64,000 nucleotides of DNA from Odobenus rosmarus divergens (GCF_000321225.1 NW_004450583.1:906964-970963), one strand, 5' to 3'. Shown: positions 1-11,618, numbered from the stretch's first letter. Made by a program: numbers and translations. The notes: generated by a model not told the origin, from the sequence alone.

Positions 1-337
1 GCCTACTTGAAAGAACAGGGTGCAGGCTCAAAAGGCACCTCCCTGGATGTCTTTTACAGATTCCAACCTACACTGGATCCCAGGTTCATCCTCTCCCAGG
101 ACCAGGTTTGATCAAATCTCCTGGAGTTGAGCAGCTTTCCTCTCCCTCTCCAAGGTCTACACTGAATGAAAATGCGCCCTGTAGGTGTTCAGGGAAAAGC
201 TTGGATACTATTATTGGTTAGAGAGCTCTGAGCCTGTTTGCACGTCTGCTTGTTACTGTGCGTGTACACAATTGCATAAATACCGTATATACAGATTGAG
301 AGTATTCTTCCTTTCTTTTGGATCTTTAGTCTGTCTT
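1..337. other. No gene or clear repeat
   Basis: Apparently single-copy sequence at the window's left edge; nothing recognised. Confidence 0.5.
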
Positions 338-574
338 TCTTTCTTTCTTTCTTTCTTTTTCTTTTCTTTTTTCTTTTCTTTCTTTTTTTTTAGATTTTAT
401 TTACTTATTTCAAAGAGAAAGAGAGCACAAGCCGGGCTAGCGGCATGCAGAGGGAAAGGGAGAAGCAGGCTCCCAGCTGAGCAGGGAGTCTGGCACAGGG
501 CTCCATCCCAGGACCCCAGGATCATGACCTGAGCCAAAGGCAGACGCTTAAGCACTGAGCAACCCAGGTGCCCT
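338..574 (-). mobile_element. CAN-SINE with (CTTT)n tail
   Basis: Reverse-complement CAN-SINE. The tRNA-related head 'aacccaggtgccct' is at right and the poly-A side is expanded to a CTTT-rich run at 338-390. Confidence 0.85.
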
Positions 575-710
575 TAGTATTACTTAATTATGAAGGTAGT
601 TAACAAATATGTGCAGTGTAACAAATTCAGAAAACATAAATGTGTAAATGAAAAGGTAGAAATCCCCCATATATGGCCTAAGGACTTCTTTTTAAAAAAT
701 AGACTTTTAA

Positions 711-899
711 GATATCTTTTATTTATTTATTTGACACAGAGATAGAGAGCACAAGTAGGCAGAGCAGCAGGCAGAGGGAAAGGGAGAAGCAGGCTCTCTG
801 CTGAGCAGGGAGCCCGATGCGGGGCTGGATCCCAGGACCCTGGGATCATGACCTGAGCTGAAGGCAGCCGCTTAACCGACTGAGCCACCCAGGCGCCCC
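711..899 (-). mobile_element. CAN-SINE with perfect TSD
   Basis: Full-length minus copy ending 'gagccacccaggcgcccc'. A perfect 18-base TSD, TAAAAAATAGACTTTTAA, lies at 693-710 and 900-917, indicating a young insertion. Confidence 0.95.
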
Positions 900-917
900 T
901 AAAAAATAGACTTTTAA

Positions 918-1190
918 AAAGAACATTTTTAAGCTCACAGCAAAACCAAGTGGAAGGTACAAAGATTTCCCATATACTCCCTACACCCATCCACATACAG
1001 CCTTCCCCACTGTCAACATCCCCCACCAGAGTGGTATAATTGTTACAATCAATGAACCTACGTTGAAACACCGTAATCACCCAAAGCCCAGAGTTTACGT
1101 TGGGGTTCACTCCTGGTGTTGTACATTCCATGGGTTGCGACAAATACACAATGACATGTATCCATCTCATAAATGTCTGACACAAAAATC
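918..1190. mobile_element. Ancient L1-associated UTR-like repeat
   Basis: The text around 'caccgtaatcacccaaagcccagagtttacg' and 'gttgtacattccatgggttg' matches an old mammalian interspersed repeat I associate with L1M UTRs. Orientation and subfamily are not resolved. Confidence 0.5.
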
Positions 1191-1239
1191 ATACCCAATA
1201 TATGTGTGTTGAATAAATGAATGCTTTTAGAGGGTGGTC

Positions 1240-1560
1240 TCTATCAAAACTGTAAATATGATACTGTGTGATTCAGCCATCCTACTGAAAGAATCTATCC
1301 TGTGGAAATAGCAAGACGGCACTAAGACATAGATGCAAGTGTCCCTGGGGATGCTTCATCTGTATTAGCAGAGGTTCGGAAAATGCCTCATACGGTACAT
1401 CATTCAATGGAATACTACGTAACCATTCAAAGGAATGATATATATATTATACATATATTAATTACTGAATTACTGATATAAAAAATGTCCAGGGAGGGAT
1501 GATTAAGTAGAGCACAGAGGATTTTTGAGGCAATGAAATTACTCTGTATGGTACAAAATG
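1240..1560 (+). mobile_element. Old L1M fragment
   Basis: Diverged L1 3' region with the hallmark 'cattcaatggaatactacgtaaccattcaaaggaatgat' block, split here for brevity. No intact ORF. Confidence 0.65.
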
Positions 1561-2569
1561 ATGGATACATGTCACCAACACAGGCTCATCCTGCATCACT
1601 AAACAAACATTATCACTCAACAAATAATCACATGAATCAATATATTATGGTGACTGTGGTAACTTCTTTGAAGAAAAAGAACAGGGTTGTCAGAGAATGT
1701 AGACAGAGGAACCTAACTGATATTAGGGGTTTAGAGACAGCCTCCCTAAAGCTGAGAATTCAAGGATGACTAGGAAGACTAGAGAGACCGGGGGTCTGGA
1801 GGAAGACGGGGAAGAAGGAGCTTTTCAGACAAGGAAGGCCTGTGTAGAGGCCCTCAGGTGGACAGTGTGCTGAGTTGGGAGGAATACCAGGGCCAGGATC
1901 AGGGAGAAAATCTGGAGTCAAGGCTGAGGAGGAAGGCTGGACCAGGCCACACTTGACTCTCTAGGCTACCTGATTTATAGTCTCCCCAACGGAGCATGAA
2001 GGGTTCCATTTCCTGCACCTTTGAGACCAGCAATACTTAGAAGTGTTCTCTTACCCCATTCTGCTACTATGTGAACATTCCTTGATGGTTGCCATTGCTT
2101 GATTTTCAATAAAAGCCTTTCTGAGAAGTGAGGAACAGCTCACGATGAGATTGTCAGATTCAAAATGCACGTCAACTTTACTTCACGACATTAACCAAAT
2201 TCCCTAAGTCCCTGTGCATCCCAGCATGTTTCTTCTATTTTAGGACTTAAAGTATGAGAGAAATTTCCTGTTTCTGCAAAATCAATTTGTTCATCTAAAG
2301 CAAACTATGCTTGCTCCATTCAGCTCATGTTCTGGAAGCTCCTTCTGGGGGTCCTGGATCCTCTCTTGTTCTAGCCAATGAGATGCAAGGCCTGGATGAG
2401 AGGGAGAGTGCTGGGCAGCTGGCCTTTTGGATTCACACTTTCTGTCCCACCCTCGATGCTGTAGGTGCCATCAGATACAGGGTTCCCAGTCTCTGTGTCT
2501 CCTCTCGGCTCCCACAGCATCCTGGGATAAACCTGTCATAGTGAGTTCCACACTGATATTTAATTTTTT
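1561..2569. other. No gene recognised
   Basis: The part at about 1790-1950 ('cttttcagacaaggaaggcctgtg') may be an old L2-like fragment. The rest looks single-copy. The short open frames lack family similarity. Confidence 0.5.
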
Positions 2570-2930
2570 TCTATTGGTGCTCCACAAGTATTTTTTGAAT
2601 GGATATACTGTATCAACAGAGGGTTAGAAAACGTCTAAATCATGGTACATCATTCAAAGGAATACTATGCAAGCATCAGAAAGAACGGGTTGATATATAT
2701 TTATTGATACAGAAAGTTGTCCATGAGCTATTAAGTGAAAAAAGCAACACATATAGTACAGTCTTCTGCATAAGTTGTATAAGTACAGAAAAAAGTCTGA
2801 AAGCAAATTGCTGATAGGGTTGTCCCTGGATGTGGGGCGGATTAAGGGAAAACTTTACTTCTCTTGCTTGAATATTTTGTAATATGCATTATTTATTTTT
2901 ACAAATGAAGACAATAATGAACGCTTAATT
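2570..2930 (+). mobile_element. Old L1M 3' fragment
   Basis: Contains 'catcattcaaaggaatac' followed by the 'gatacagaaagttgtccatgagctattaag' type block, typical of L1ME/L1M 3' ends. Heavily diverged and non-coding. Confidence 0.7.
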
Positions 2931-2984
2931 TCCTTTTTAAAAAATTATTTCCATATTCCCTTTTCTTTCAAGGTTTACTCATTA

Positions 2985-3430
2985 ATTCAGTAAACGTTTA
3001 TTAAGTAACTGCTCTCCTGACACAGGGCTAGGAGTTTTTCCTCTTAAGGAACTCACAGTCTGATGGGGAAGACTCACAAGAAAACCATGTGATAGGAGTG
3101 GATGTATAACACCAAGTGTTATGGGGCCATCCATCTGCCAGAAGAGTCAAGGAATGCCCAGGGAAGGCTTCACAGAGGAGGTGTTGCTTATGCTGAGTGT
3201 TGGAGAATGAAGAGAAGTTTGCCAGTTGGACTAGGTGGGAAAGGGTATTCCAGAGAAAGGGAATACCCTGTATAACAGCAGCTTTTATAAAAATGTGGAG
3301 GAGTGAAAGAAGATACCTTGCTTGTGAACATTAAATAGGTCAGTGTGGTAGAAGCATATGGGACATTCGGGAAAGATGGGCTGGAAAAACAGACCCTCTA
3401 AGAACAGTAAGAAGCCCCTGAAGAATCTTG
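2985..3430 (-). mobile_element. L2-like ancient repeat
   Basis: 'attcagtaaacgtttattaag', 'aaggaactcacagtctgatgggg' and 'ggaaggcttcacagaggaggtg' follow an old mammalian repeat I take to be L2 in reverse. Family assignment is tentative. Confidence 0.5.
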
Positions 3431-3439
3431 CGTGAGATA

Positions 3440-3540
3440 TAGTGCAGGTATTACTGCACCATTTAATAGTTTACAAGACTGAGTCACAGAAGGTTAAATA
3501 ACTTGCCCAAGGCCACAGTGGGGGATAAGGTCAAGCTACA
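3440..3540 (-). mobile_element. MIR fragment
   Basis: 'gaaggttaaataacttgcccaaggccaca' type core, the reverse complement of the MIR tRNA-distal core. Confidence 0.7.
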
Positions 3541-3599
3541 GAATAGTTCTAGAGTTCTTGTGCTTCAGGCTACAGTGCTTCCTGGGCCAGGACATCCTT

Positions 3600-3803
3600 T
3601 TTTTTTTTTTTTTTTAAAGATTTTATTTATTTATTTGAGAGAGAGAGAATGAGAGATAGAGAGCACAAGAGGGAGAGGGTCAGAGGGAGAAGCAGACTCC
3701 CTGCTGAGCAGGGAGCCTGATGCGGAACTCGATCCCAGGACTCCAGGATCATGACCTGAGCCGAAGGCAGTCGCCCAACCAACTGAGCCACCCAGGCGCC
3801 CGA
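3600..3803 (-). mobile_element. CAN-SINE with perfect TSD
   Basis: Full-length minus copy of the 'gagggtcagagggagaag' subfamily. A perfect 16-base TSD, GGGCCAGGACATCCTT, lies at 3584-3599 and 3804-3819. Confidence 0.95.
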
Positions 3804-3819
3804 GGGCCAGGACATCCTT

Positions 3820-4225
3820 GAGAAACTTCTGGTGTTCTGGCTTGAACCACTCCAAGTTGTCAGCAGCGAAGAACAGGCCCAACCTCACAGTAGGCTCTGA
3901 CCACACCGGCCACACACTTGGCACACCCTCGTCCCAGAAGCCGCAGGAGAGCTTTCTCTAAGAGAGATTTTCCTAGAGAATGACATGCACACACTCAATT
4001 TTGAATTTGATGGGCACGCCTCACAAATGACGGAGGAGGCAGATCTCCTGGCACCTAGCTGTTCTGGAAAGCCACTTGCCATTCTTGTTGCCAGCATGTA
4101 AATTGTACTTAGGCCACTTGTTCCCACCCAAGGCAGAGAGCCTTGAATGTAGCAGGAGCTCAGGTCCAGAGCTTTATGGTGCTGCACAGGCTTTGGAATC
4201 GGAAAGAGCTGACTCACACTCATCC
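3820..4225. other. No gene recognised
   Basis: Single-copy-looking sequence between a SINE and an L1M. The minus-strand frame at 3885-4223 has no recognisable domain. Confidence 0.5.
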
Positions 4226-4756
4226 TAGTGGCTAAAATGAAAAGACCAACAACGCCATGTGGGGGCAGAGATGTGGAGCAACCAGACTGGTTGGCAGGAC
4301 TTAATAAAGGAAAACTTCTTCTTACCTATGAAAAATGTTCATGGCACTGTTATTCAAAAGGGCCTAAAACTGGGAACAACCTAAATATTCATCAACAAGA
4401 GGATGGATGAGTAAATTGGGTGGTATATTCATAAAATCAAATACTGTTCAGCAATAAAAAGTAATAAACTGCTGATACATATGACAATATGGACAAATCC
4501 TAGACACACTATCCTGAACAAAGAAGCCAGAGAGAAGAGTATGATTCCATTCCTATGAAGTTCAAGAATAGGTCAAATGAATCTCTGAGGATGGAAGTCA
4601 GAATATTGGTTACCTTGAAAGTTAGGGGAGTAAGTACTTGCTGGGGAAGGGTATGGGGGAGCTTTTCAGAATGATATAAATGCTCTAATTTTAATCTGGG
4701 TGGTGGCTGCATGGCTATATACATATTAAGTGTATGTAAGTGATAGTTCAATAAAG
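4226..4756 (+). mobile_element. Old L1M 3' end
   Basis: Contains 'gttcatggcactgttattc', 'gatgagtaaattgggtggtat' and a terminal 'gatagttcaataaag', as in L1MB/MC 3' ends. The short open frame at 4228-4410 is a chance stretch in this relic. Confidence 0.75.
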
Positions 4757-4924
4757 TACTGAGAGAGAGCGAGAGAGAGCATGAGCATGGCGAGGGGCAG
4801 AGGGAGAGGGAGAAGCAGACTCCCCACTGAGCAGGGAGCCCTATGTGGGACTCGATCCCAGGAACCTGGGATCGTGACCTGAACTAAAGGCAGATGCTTA
4901 ACCAACTGAGCCACCCAGGCACCC
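4757..4924 (-). mobile_element. CAN-SINE
   Basis: Minus copy starting in the GA-rich body, lacking a clear T-run, and ending 'gagccacccaggcaccct'. It sits at the 3' tip of an old L1M. Confidence 0.85.
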
Positions 4925-5335
4925 TCATAGGGTGGTTTTTAAATTAAATTTGTATTTTTATTTTATTGTGGTAAGAATACTTAACATGATAGCTGTTCTT
5001 AACAGATTTTTAAGTGTACAACACAATATTGTTAACTATAGGCACAATGTTGTACAGATCTCTAGAACTTACTCATTTTGCATTACTGAAGCTTTAAACC
5101 TGTTAATTAGCAACTCCCCAGCCTGACCTTGGCAACCGCTGTTCTGTTTTCTGCTTCTATCCGTTTGACTATTTTTGATACCTCATATAAGTACAATCAT
5201 ACAGTATTTGTCCTGTGGCTGGCTTATTCACTTAGCATTATATCCTTAAGGTCAACCATGCTGTCATATTTTTAGGGTATCCTTATTTTTAAAGGCTGAA
5301 TAATATTCCATTGTATGTACATATACATTTTCTTT

Positions 5336-5555
5336 CCTTTTTTTCAAAGATTTATTTATTTTAGAGAGAAAGAGCACACACGTGGGTGAGTGGGGGGGTT
5401 AAGGGGCAGAAGGAGAGGAGAGAGAGAGAGGGTCCCAAGCAGACTCCACACTGACCACAGAACCCCACATGGGGCTCAGTCCCAGGACCCTGAGATTACC
5501 ACCTGAGCTGAAACCAAGAGCAGATGCTTAACCGACTACACCATGCAGGTGCCCC
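5336..5555 (-). mobile_element. CAN-SINE, older subfamily
   Basis: Diverged minus copy with TSD TACATTTTCTTT at 5324-5335 and 5556-5567. It splits an old L1M. Confidence 0.88.
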
Positions 5556-6135
5556 TACATTTTCTTTATCCATTCATTCTTCAGTAGACATTTAGGTTGT
5601 TTCCACATCTTGACTATTGTGAATAGTGGTGCAATGGACATAGAAGTGCTAATATTGATTTGTGATCCTGATTTCAATTCTTTTGGATAAATAGCCAGAA
5701 GTGGGATTGCTGGATGGCACAATAGTTCTATTTTCAATTTTTAAAAATTTTTGTTTAAATTCCAGTTAGTTAACATACAGTGTAATATTAGTTTCAGGTG
5801 TACAATATAGTGATTCATTAATTCTATACCACACCCAGTGTCATCACGAGAAGTGCACGCCTTAATCCCCATCACCTATTTCACCCATCCCTCCACCCAC
5901 CTCCCCTCTGGCAACCATCAGTTTGTTCTCTATAGTTAAGAATCTGTTTCTTGGTTTGCCTCTCTCTCTCTTTTTCCCTTTGCTCATTTGTTTTGTTTCT
6001 TAAATTTCACATATGAGTGAAATCAGATGGTATTTACCTTTCTCTGACTTATTTCGCTTAGCATAATACTCCCTAGCTTCATTCATGTCATTTCAAATGG
6101 CAAGATTTCATTCTTTTTTATGGCTGAGTAATATT

Positions 6136-6172
6136 CCTGTGTGTGTGTGTGTGTGTGTGTTTGTGTGTGTGT
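6136..6172 (+). repeat. (TG)n microsatellite
   Basis: About 18 TG units with one interruption, inside the L1 at 5742-7633. Confidence 0.95.
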
Positions 6173-6175
6173 GAC

Positions 6176-6616
6176 ATCTTTTTTTTCTTTGTTTAAAAGA
6201 CTTTGTTGGGGCGCCTAGGTGGCTCAGTCGTTAAGCGTCTGCCTTCAGCTCAGGTCATGATCCCGGGGTCCTGGGATCAAGCCCCGCATCGGGCTCCCTG
6301 CTCGGCGGGAAGCCTGCTTCTCCCTCCCCCACTCCCCCTGCTTGTGTTCTTGCTCTCACTGTCTCTCTCTCTGTGTCAAGTAAATAATAAAAATCTTTAA
6401 AAAAAATACTAAAAGACTTTATTTATTTATTTGAGAGAGAGAGGGAGTGAAAGAGAGAGAGAGATTGAGAGCACCAGATGGGGGAGAGGCAGAGGGAGAG
6501 GCTAAAGCAGGTTCCCTGCTTTAAGGGAGCCCAACGTGGGGCTTGATCCCAGGACTCTGAGATCATGACCTGAGCAGAAGGCAGACGCTTAACCAACTGA
6601 GCCACCCAGGTGCCCC
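6176..6616 (-). mobile_element. CAN-SINE split by a nested SINE
   Basis: The minus copy has its tail at 6176-6204 and its body at 6410-6616. The copy at 6205-6409 landed in its A-tail. Confidence 0.85.
6205..6409 (+). mobile_element. CAN-SINE nested in another SINE
   Basis: Plus copy 'ggggcgcctaggtggctcag' to an A-rich tail. TSD TAAAAGACTTT at 6194-6204 and 6410-6420 is part of the host SINE tail. Confidence 0.9.
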
Positions 6617-6705
6617 TCCACATCTTTATCTTGATGGACACTTGGGCTGTTTCCATAATTTGGCTATTGTAGATAATGCTGCTATAAACATCAGGGTGCT
6701 TTTAT

Positions 6706-6814
6706 CTCCCCCCCCCTTTTTAAAACACGGGGCTTGAACTCATGACCCTGAGATCAAGACCTGAGCTGAGATCAAGAGTGGGACGCTTAACCAACTGAGC
6801 CACCCAGGTGCCCC
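6706..6814 (-). mobile_element. CAN-SINE fragment
   Basis: Only about 110 bases of the tRNA-related head and adjoining body remain ('gaactcatgaccctgagatc' to 'gccacccaggtgcccc'), within the L1 at 5742-7633. Confidence 0.8.
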
Positions 6815-7786
6815 AGTATTTCTTTGAATTAATATTTTTGTATTCTTTGGGTAAATACCTAGTAGTGCAATTGCTGGATCATAGGGTAGTTCTATTTTTT
6901 AACTTTTTGAGGAAACTCCATACTGTTTTCCAGAGTGGCTGCACCAGTTTGCATTCCCACCAACAGTGCAAGAGGGTTCCCCTTTCTCTACATCCTTATC
7001 TACATCTGTTGTTTCCTGTGTTGTTAATTTTAGCCATTCTGACAGGTGTCAGGTGCTATCTCATTGAAGTTTTGCTTTGCATTTCCCTGATGACAAGTGA
7101 TGTTGAGCATCTTTTCAAACGTCTATTCATGTCTTCTGCACATTTTTTTAGTTGGGTTATTCATTTTTGGGGTGTTTAGTTTGATAAGTTCTTTATATAT
7201 TTTGGATACTAATCCTTTATCAGATATGTCATTTGCAAATATCTTCTCCCATTCAGTAGGTTGCCTTTTAGTTTTGTTGATTATTTCCTTTGCTGTGCAG
7301 AAGATTTTTATTGTGATGAAGTTCCAATAGTTTATTTTTGCTTTTGTTTCCTTTGCCTCAGGAGACATAACTAGAAGGAAGTTGCTACAGCTGATGCCTA
7401 AGAGGTTCCTGCCTGTGTTCTCCTCTAGGATTTTTGTGGTTTTGGGGCTCACACTTAGGTCTTTAATCCATTTTGACTTAATTTTGTGTTTGGTGTAAGA
7501 AGGTGGTTCAGCTTCATTCTTCTTTATGTTGTCCAGTTTCCCCAACACCATTTGTTGAAGAGACTGTCTTCTTCCCATTGGATATTCTTTCCTGCTTTGT
7601 TGAAGATTAGTTGACCATATAGTTGTGGGTTAATTCTATTTGCAATATTTTGAAGAACCTCCACACTGCTTTTCATAGTGGCTACACCATTTTGCATTCC
7701 CGCCAACAGTGTACAAGGGTTCCAGGTTCTCCACATCCTCACCAACACTTGTCTTTTGCATAGCACTTGTTTTAAGAGTCAAATGA

Positions 7787-7891
7787 TGGGCGCCTGGCTG
7801 GCTCAGTTGGTGGAACATGTGCTCTTGATCTTGGGGTTGTGAGTTCGAACCCCATGTTGGGTGTTGAGAGTACTTAAAGTATTTAAAAAAC
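7787..7891 (+). mobile_element. Compact tRNA-Lys-type SINE
   Basis: A ~105-base element that is nearly all tRNA-Lys-like: box A TGGCTCAGTTGG, anticodon-arm text 'ctcttgatct' and box B 'gagttcgaacccc', then an A-rich end. It lacks the CT-rich SINEC body. A perfect 13-base TSD, AAGAGTCAAATGA, lies at 7774-7786 and 7892-7904. It would score as a tRNA-Lys pseudogene. Confidence 0.92.
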
Positions 7892-7904
7892 AAGAGTCAA
7901 ATGA

Positions 7905-8911
7905 GACAGTGCACAAAAGCTCTAAGTCCAAAAGCCTGAAAAATACCAAGAGTTTGGCAAAAATTTTTCTCACTGTTGGTCCCTCACGCACCTCCTACTC
8001 TACCAGGAACAGGCCCCTGAAGCCTCACTCTCCCACCACCACAAAAACCCCAGTTCCAATTCTGGTTAGCAGTGCTCCCAAGCCCCACCTCACTAAATGC
8101 TGTCACTTGCAGAATCCATGAGGCTCCAGTGACTAGAAAGAAGTTTCATCGAATTCTGAACAGGAAGTAGCAATGACAGCTGATAATCTGTGACTGAATA
8201 TAGCCATCCATTATCTCACTGTGGTTTCTTGTTTCTCTGACAGAGGAAACACCCACGACTTTCTTGAAGTTATTCTAAACACTCAGTTCCTTGTTAGCTC
8301 TGGCAGGATAATGTTACCCCTGGGCACTCCTGTGCTTCAGGCTGTGGCCTCCCTGCCTCCCTGGGGCTCCCAGCTCAGCAGCCAACCTGTGGGGTAACTG
8401 TCCCCTCTACTTGGGGGGCAGTGATAGGAACAAACCAGGAATGAGGCCCACAGGAGGGATGGCTGTTGGAAGAGGAAAGTAAGCAAAGCAAGAAACCTTA
8501 ACTACAACATCCACTTTTTGTTCTTCTTCAAGAAACCAGCCAGGCAGAATTGACACGCTAGGCACGTATGTGTCCCCAGTTTCTTTTCATCGTCACGAGT
8601 TTCTATATTGCACTCCATCTCCGGATGCTTCCCTCTGGTTCTGTTCTTCTAAGGGAAGCAAATCTGTCCTAGTGGGTCCACCCTCCAGCTGAGGAGCAGA
8701 GCCCAGGCCCAAGTCTCAAGTTTGAGCAGAAAAGCGCTATTGACCCCTGTTTTTGTAAAACTCAGCGTCCAGGAGGCTCTTAGCCAAATTACATAGTAGG
8801 CACTTTGTTGTTGGCTTCACCTTCTGCCGGCCGTCTCCTGCCCAGCCTGTTCTCTACCAAAGCTATCATGATGCGATGTCACTTACCACGACATCTGGGA
8901 AATTCATTCTG
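7905..8911. other. Repeat-poor stretch, no gene recognised
   Basis: About 1 kb free of recognised repeats. The 86-residue frame at 7861-8121 starts inside a SINE and is not credible as a gene. Confidence 0.5.
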
Positions 8912-8928
8912 AAGAATTATGGATTTCA

Positions 8929-9132
8929 GGGCGCCTGGGTGGCTCAGTCGTTAAGCGTCTGCCTTCGGCTCAGGTTATGATCCCAGGGTCCTGGGATCGC
9001 GTCCCACATCGGGCTCCCTGCTCAGCGGGAAGCCTGCTTCTCCCTCTCCCACTCCCCCTGCTTGTGTTCCTGCTCTCGCTGTCTCTCTCTGTCAAATAAA
9101 TGAATAAAATCTTAAAAAAAAAAAAAAAATTT
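8929..9132 (+). mobile_element. CAN-SINE with perfect TSD
   Basis: Full-length plus copy with a 15-A tail. A perfect 17-base TSD, AAGAATTATGGATTTCA, lies at 8912-8928 and 9133-9149. Likely among the youngest SINEs here. Confidence 0.96.
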
Positions 9133-9149
9133 AAGAATTATGGATTTCA

Positions 9150-10530
9150 TGTGTTGCCTCTCTCAGGAGCACTTATATTTTAAAAGAGAACTCTTGAGAC
9201 AGTAATGCTTAAATCAAAGGAATCCATCTCTAAATGACTTCATGATAGCTGGGTTTGTGGGGGAAGGGGAGGCCTCAGGACTTTTCCTGGCCCCCTGGTG
9301 GCCATCACTTCTCAGTGGGTTCTCCGGATGTAGATGATACAGCATGACTCTAGTTTTCAAAAGACTGTTCTTTTTCTGAAGAGGAACAGAAAGGTGGAAC
9401 TCCTATAATTTGGTCAGAACAAAATGGGGAAGCTGTAAGAGCAGGTGGCTGCAAAGCCCAGGAAGATGTGTTCAAAAGCTGCTCTCCCAGGCACAGAGCT
9501 CGTGCTCAGAGCTAGAGGGCTCCAGGAAAGCTGGAGGAGCACAGGGTCACGCAGGGATTCTGAGACACAGTGGAAGCAACACCACCTTGGCCCAGATGAA
9601 ACCAGCTCTCTGACTGCTCGGCTCTGCCACCTTGCCAGTTGAGCAATGAGCAGCCCCTAACCTTTCCAGAGCTCATTCTCTTCAATGAAAATACTCCAGG
9701 CAGGAAAAATACACACTGAGATGTTGACCGTGGTCCACTCTGGGTGTGCAATTACAGGTAAAGTTGGTTTCTTCTCAACACCTATATCAGGGGTTAATTA
9801 GAGATGCAGAACCTCTAAGAATGACACAGAGTCAGGGGTTTATTATAGGGAGTTGATGTTATGCGATTGTGGGAGCTGGTTAAACAGCTTGTGTGCACTT
9901 GCTGCTTATGTTTTTGGTGCTGGACCTGAAATCAGGAGGGTAGGTAGTCAGGAAGAATAAAGAGACATGAAATATGGGGGAGTGAGGGCAAACTGGAAAT
10001 TGCAAGAAAAATGTGACACCCACAAGGTGACATGGATCCTGCATCAGTCTCTCACTGCCTTCACAACCTCCACCTTCAGTGATGTCAGGGACTTGCAAAG
10101 GAGCTGGTTCCTTTGGCATGGAGCTAAACACATATTTGACCCAAAAGTTGAACAAGTTGAAGGACGAGATCTGGTGGGAAGTGTGGGTCCAACTGCCCTC
10201 CCATGCCAACAAGGTGGGCCAGCAGATCTAAGACAATGTGTGTAAGTTGCAATAGTGCCTGCCTCTATACAGACATTCTGAGCATAAACATGACTGCTTC
10301 ACGTCTGCCCTTCAAGTTTTATGCAAATTTTCTTGTGGCCAACTCTAGCCCAGAACCAGACAAGGAAAAAAAATTCTGAAAAACATAGTTCTAGGTTAGC
10401 TAAGTTGACATAGTACAAAGCCATCATGATTCCTTTCTGTATTTGCCAAACCTTCTTCAATTAGCAGGTATTGCTTTAGTAACCGGGAAAAACAAAACTT
10501 TAAGAAGTCCCTAGAATATCCAAATGGCTA
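9150..10530. other. Mostly single-copy, no gene recognised
   Basis: Apart from the repeat at 9763-9990, nothing is recognised. Overlapping short frames on both strands (9410-10245) lack similarity to known proteins. Confidence 0.5.
9763..9990 (+). mobile_element. Ancient interspersed repeat fragment
   Basis: 'gggttaattagagatgcagaacc', 'gggtttattatagggagttg' and 'gcgattgtgggagctgg' resemble an old mammalian repeat beginning 'gtcagggttctccagagaaac'. Family not resolved. Confidence 0.4.
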
Positions 10531-11480
10531 ATAAATACTCAATTCACTAATCAGCAGGACAATGCAAATTAAAAGCACAATAGGATATCCCTACACATCA
10601 CACCAGAATAGCTAAAATAAAAAAGACTGACAACACTACGTGTTGGTGAGGATATGGAGCAACTGGAACTCTCACACATTGCTAGTGGGAGTGTAAATTG
10701 GTTAGAACCACCTTGGAAAAATATCTGATAATATCTATCGAAGTCAAACATATGCATACCTTATGATAAGCAATCACATTTCTAGAAAAACATATGTTCA
10801 TTAAAAGATATGTACAAGAATGCTCATAGTGCCATTATTTATAATAGCTAAAAGCCAGAAACAATTCAAATGTCCACCAACAATAGAAGGGATAAATAAA
10901 TCATGGTGATGGGCGCCTGGGTGGCTCAGTTGGTTAAGCAACTGCCTTCGGCTCAGGTCATGATCCTGGAGTCCCGGGATCGAGTCCCACATCCGGCTCC
11001 CTGCTTAGCAGGGAGTCTGCTTCTCCCTCTGACCCTCTTCCCTCTCGTGCTCTCTATCTTCTCTCTCTCAAATAAATAAATAAAATCTTAAAAAAAAAAT
11101 AAAAATAAATCATGGTGAATTCATATAATGGAGTCTTACACAGCAACGGGAAAAAATAGTCTATAACTACATACTACAGTTAGGGTGAATATCACATATA
11201 TAATGTTAAGTGGAAGAAGACAGAAAAGGATACATATTTATAATTCCATTTATGTCAGGTTCAAAAACAGGAAAAAATTAATCTATGCTTTTAATTTACA
11301 AATAGGAATTACCCTTGAGAGACTAGTGACAGGAAGGGGTCAAGGGAGGGCTTCTGGTATGCTAGTGACATTCTCTTTCTTCATTTAGGTTTTGGTTATA
11401 TGAAGGTGTTTGCTGTTTGAAAATTTATAGAGCTGTATAGTTACGATTTGTGTACTTTTCTGTATATGTTATACTTCCAC
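10530..11480 (+). mobile_element. Old L1M 3' end, interrupted by a SINE
   Basis: L1 ORF2-end and 3' UTR text ('caatgcaaattaaaagcacaatagg', 'gtccaccaacaatagaagg') lies on both sides of the SINE at 10910-11102. A short minus-strand L1M-like scrap ('atggtaaaatatatgtaacataaaatttac') also lies at about 11690-11745. Confidence 0.8.
10910..11102 (+). mobile_element. CAN-SINE with perfect TSD
   Basis: Plus copy of the 'tccctctgaccctcttccctctcgtgc' subfamily. A perfect 16-base TSD, AAATAAATCATGGTGA, lies at 10894-10909 and 11103-11118. Confidence 0.96.
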
Positions 11481-11602
11481 AAAAAGTTAGCAAAAAGAAA
11501 AAAATTGGTAATCTTGGTTTAGGAAACTAGTGATAACTACTCTCATTATACCACAAATTGAGGGGATTCAAATGCAATAATGTGGATTACAGTGCTTGTG
11601 GC

Positions 11603-11618
11603 GGGGGGGGGGGGGGGG
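11603..11618 (+). repeat. 16-G homopolymer
   Basis: An uninterrupted run of 16 guanines, followed by AACCCC. Able to form G-quadruplexes and prone to length errors. Confidence 0.95.

Larger units (their letters stand above)
5742..7633 (-). mobile_element. L1 (carnivore lineage), 5'-truncated
   Basis: The 3' UTR is at the left (about 5742-6170). ORF2 C-terminal coding lies at right, for example at 7123-7578 with KILEENTGRNLLG, INYWNFITIKIFCTAKE and [19 protein letters not shown]. Degraded TSDs TTCTATTTTCAATTTT (5726-5741) and TTCTATTTGCAATATTTT (7634-7651) bracket it. It inserted into an older L1M whose halves lie at 5556-5741 and 7634-7773. Three SINE events interrupt it (6176-6616 with a nested copy at 6205-6409, and 6706-6814). 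A (TG)n run lies at 6136-6172. ORF2 is broken, so the element is dead. Confidence 0.9.
4925..7773 (-). mobile_element. Old L1M in three pieces (4925-5335, 5556-5741, 7634-7773)
   Basis: Minus-strand L1M 3' UTR and ORF2-end text continues across a SINE (5336-5555) and a younger L1 (5742-7633). The three pieces join in order, giving a relative chronology: L1M first, then the young L1 and SINEs. Confidence 0.8.

Noticed and set aside
185..532. 115-residue frame with Phe/Ser-rich hydrophobic stretch
   Set aside because: The hydrophobic run is the translation of a CTTT simple repeat in a SINE tail.
3631..3924. Many frames with '[21 protein letters not shown]' type peptides across the window, resembling a repeated protein family
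   Set aside because: All are translations of the CAN-SINE head and body in the same frame; they are not genes.
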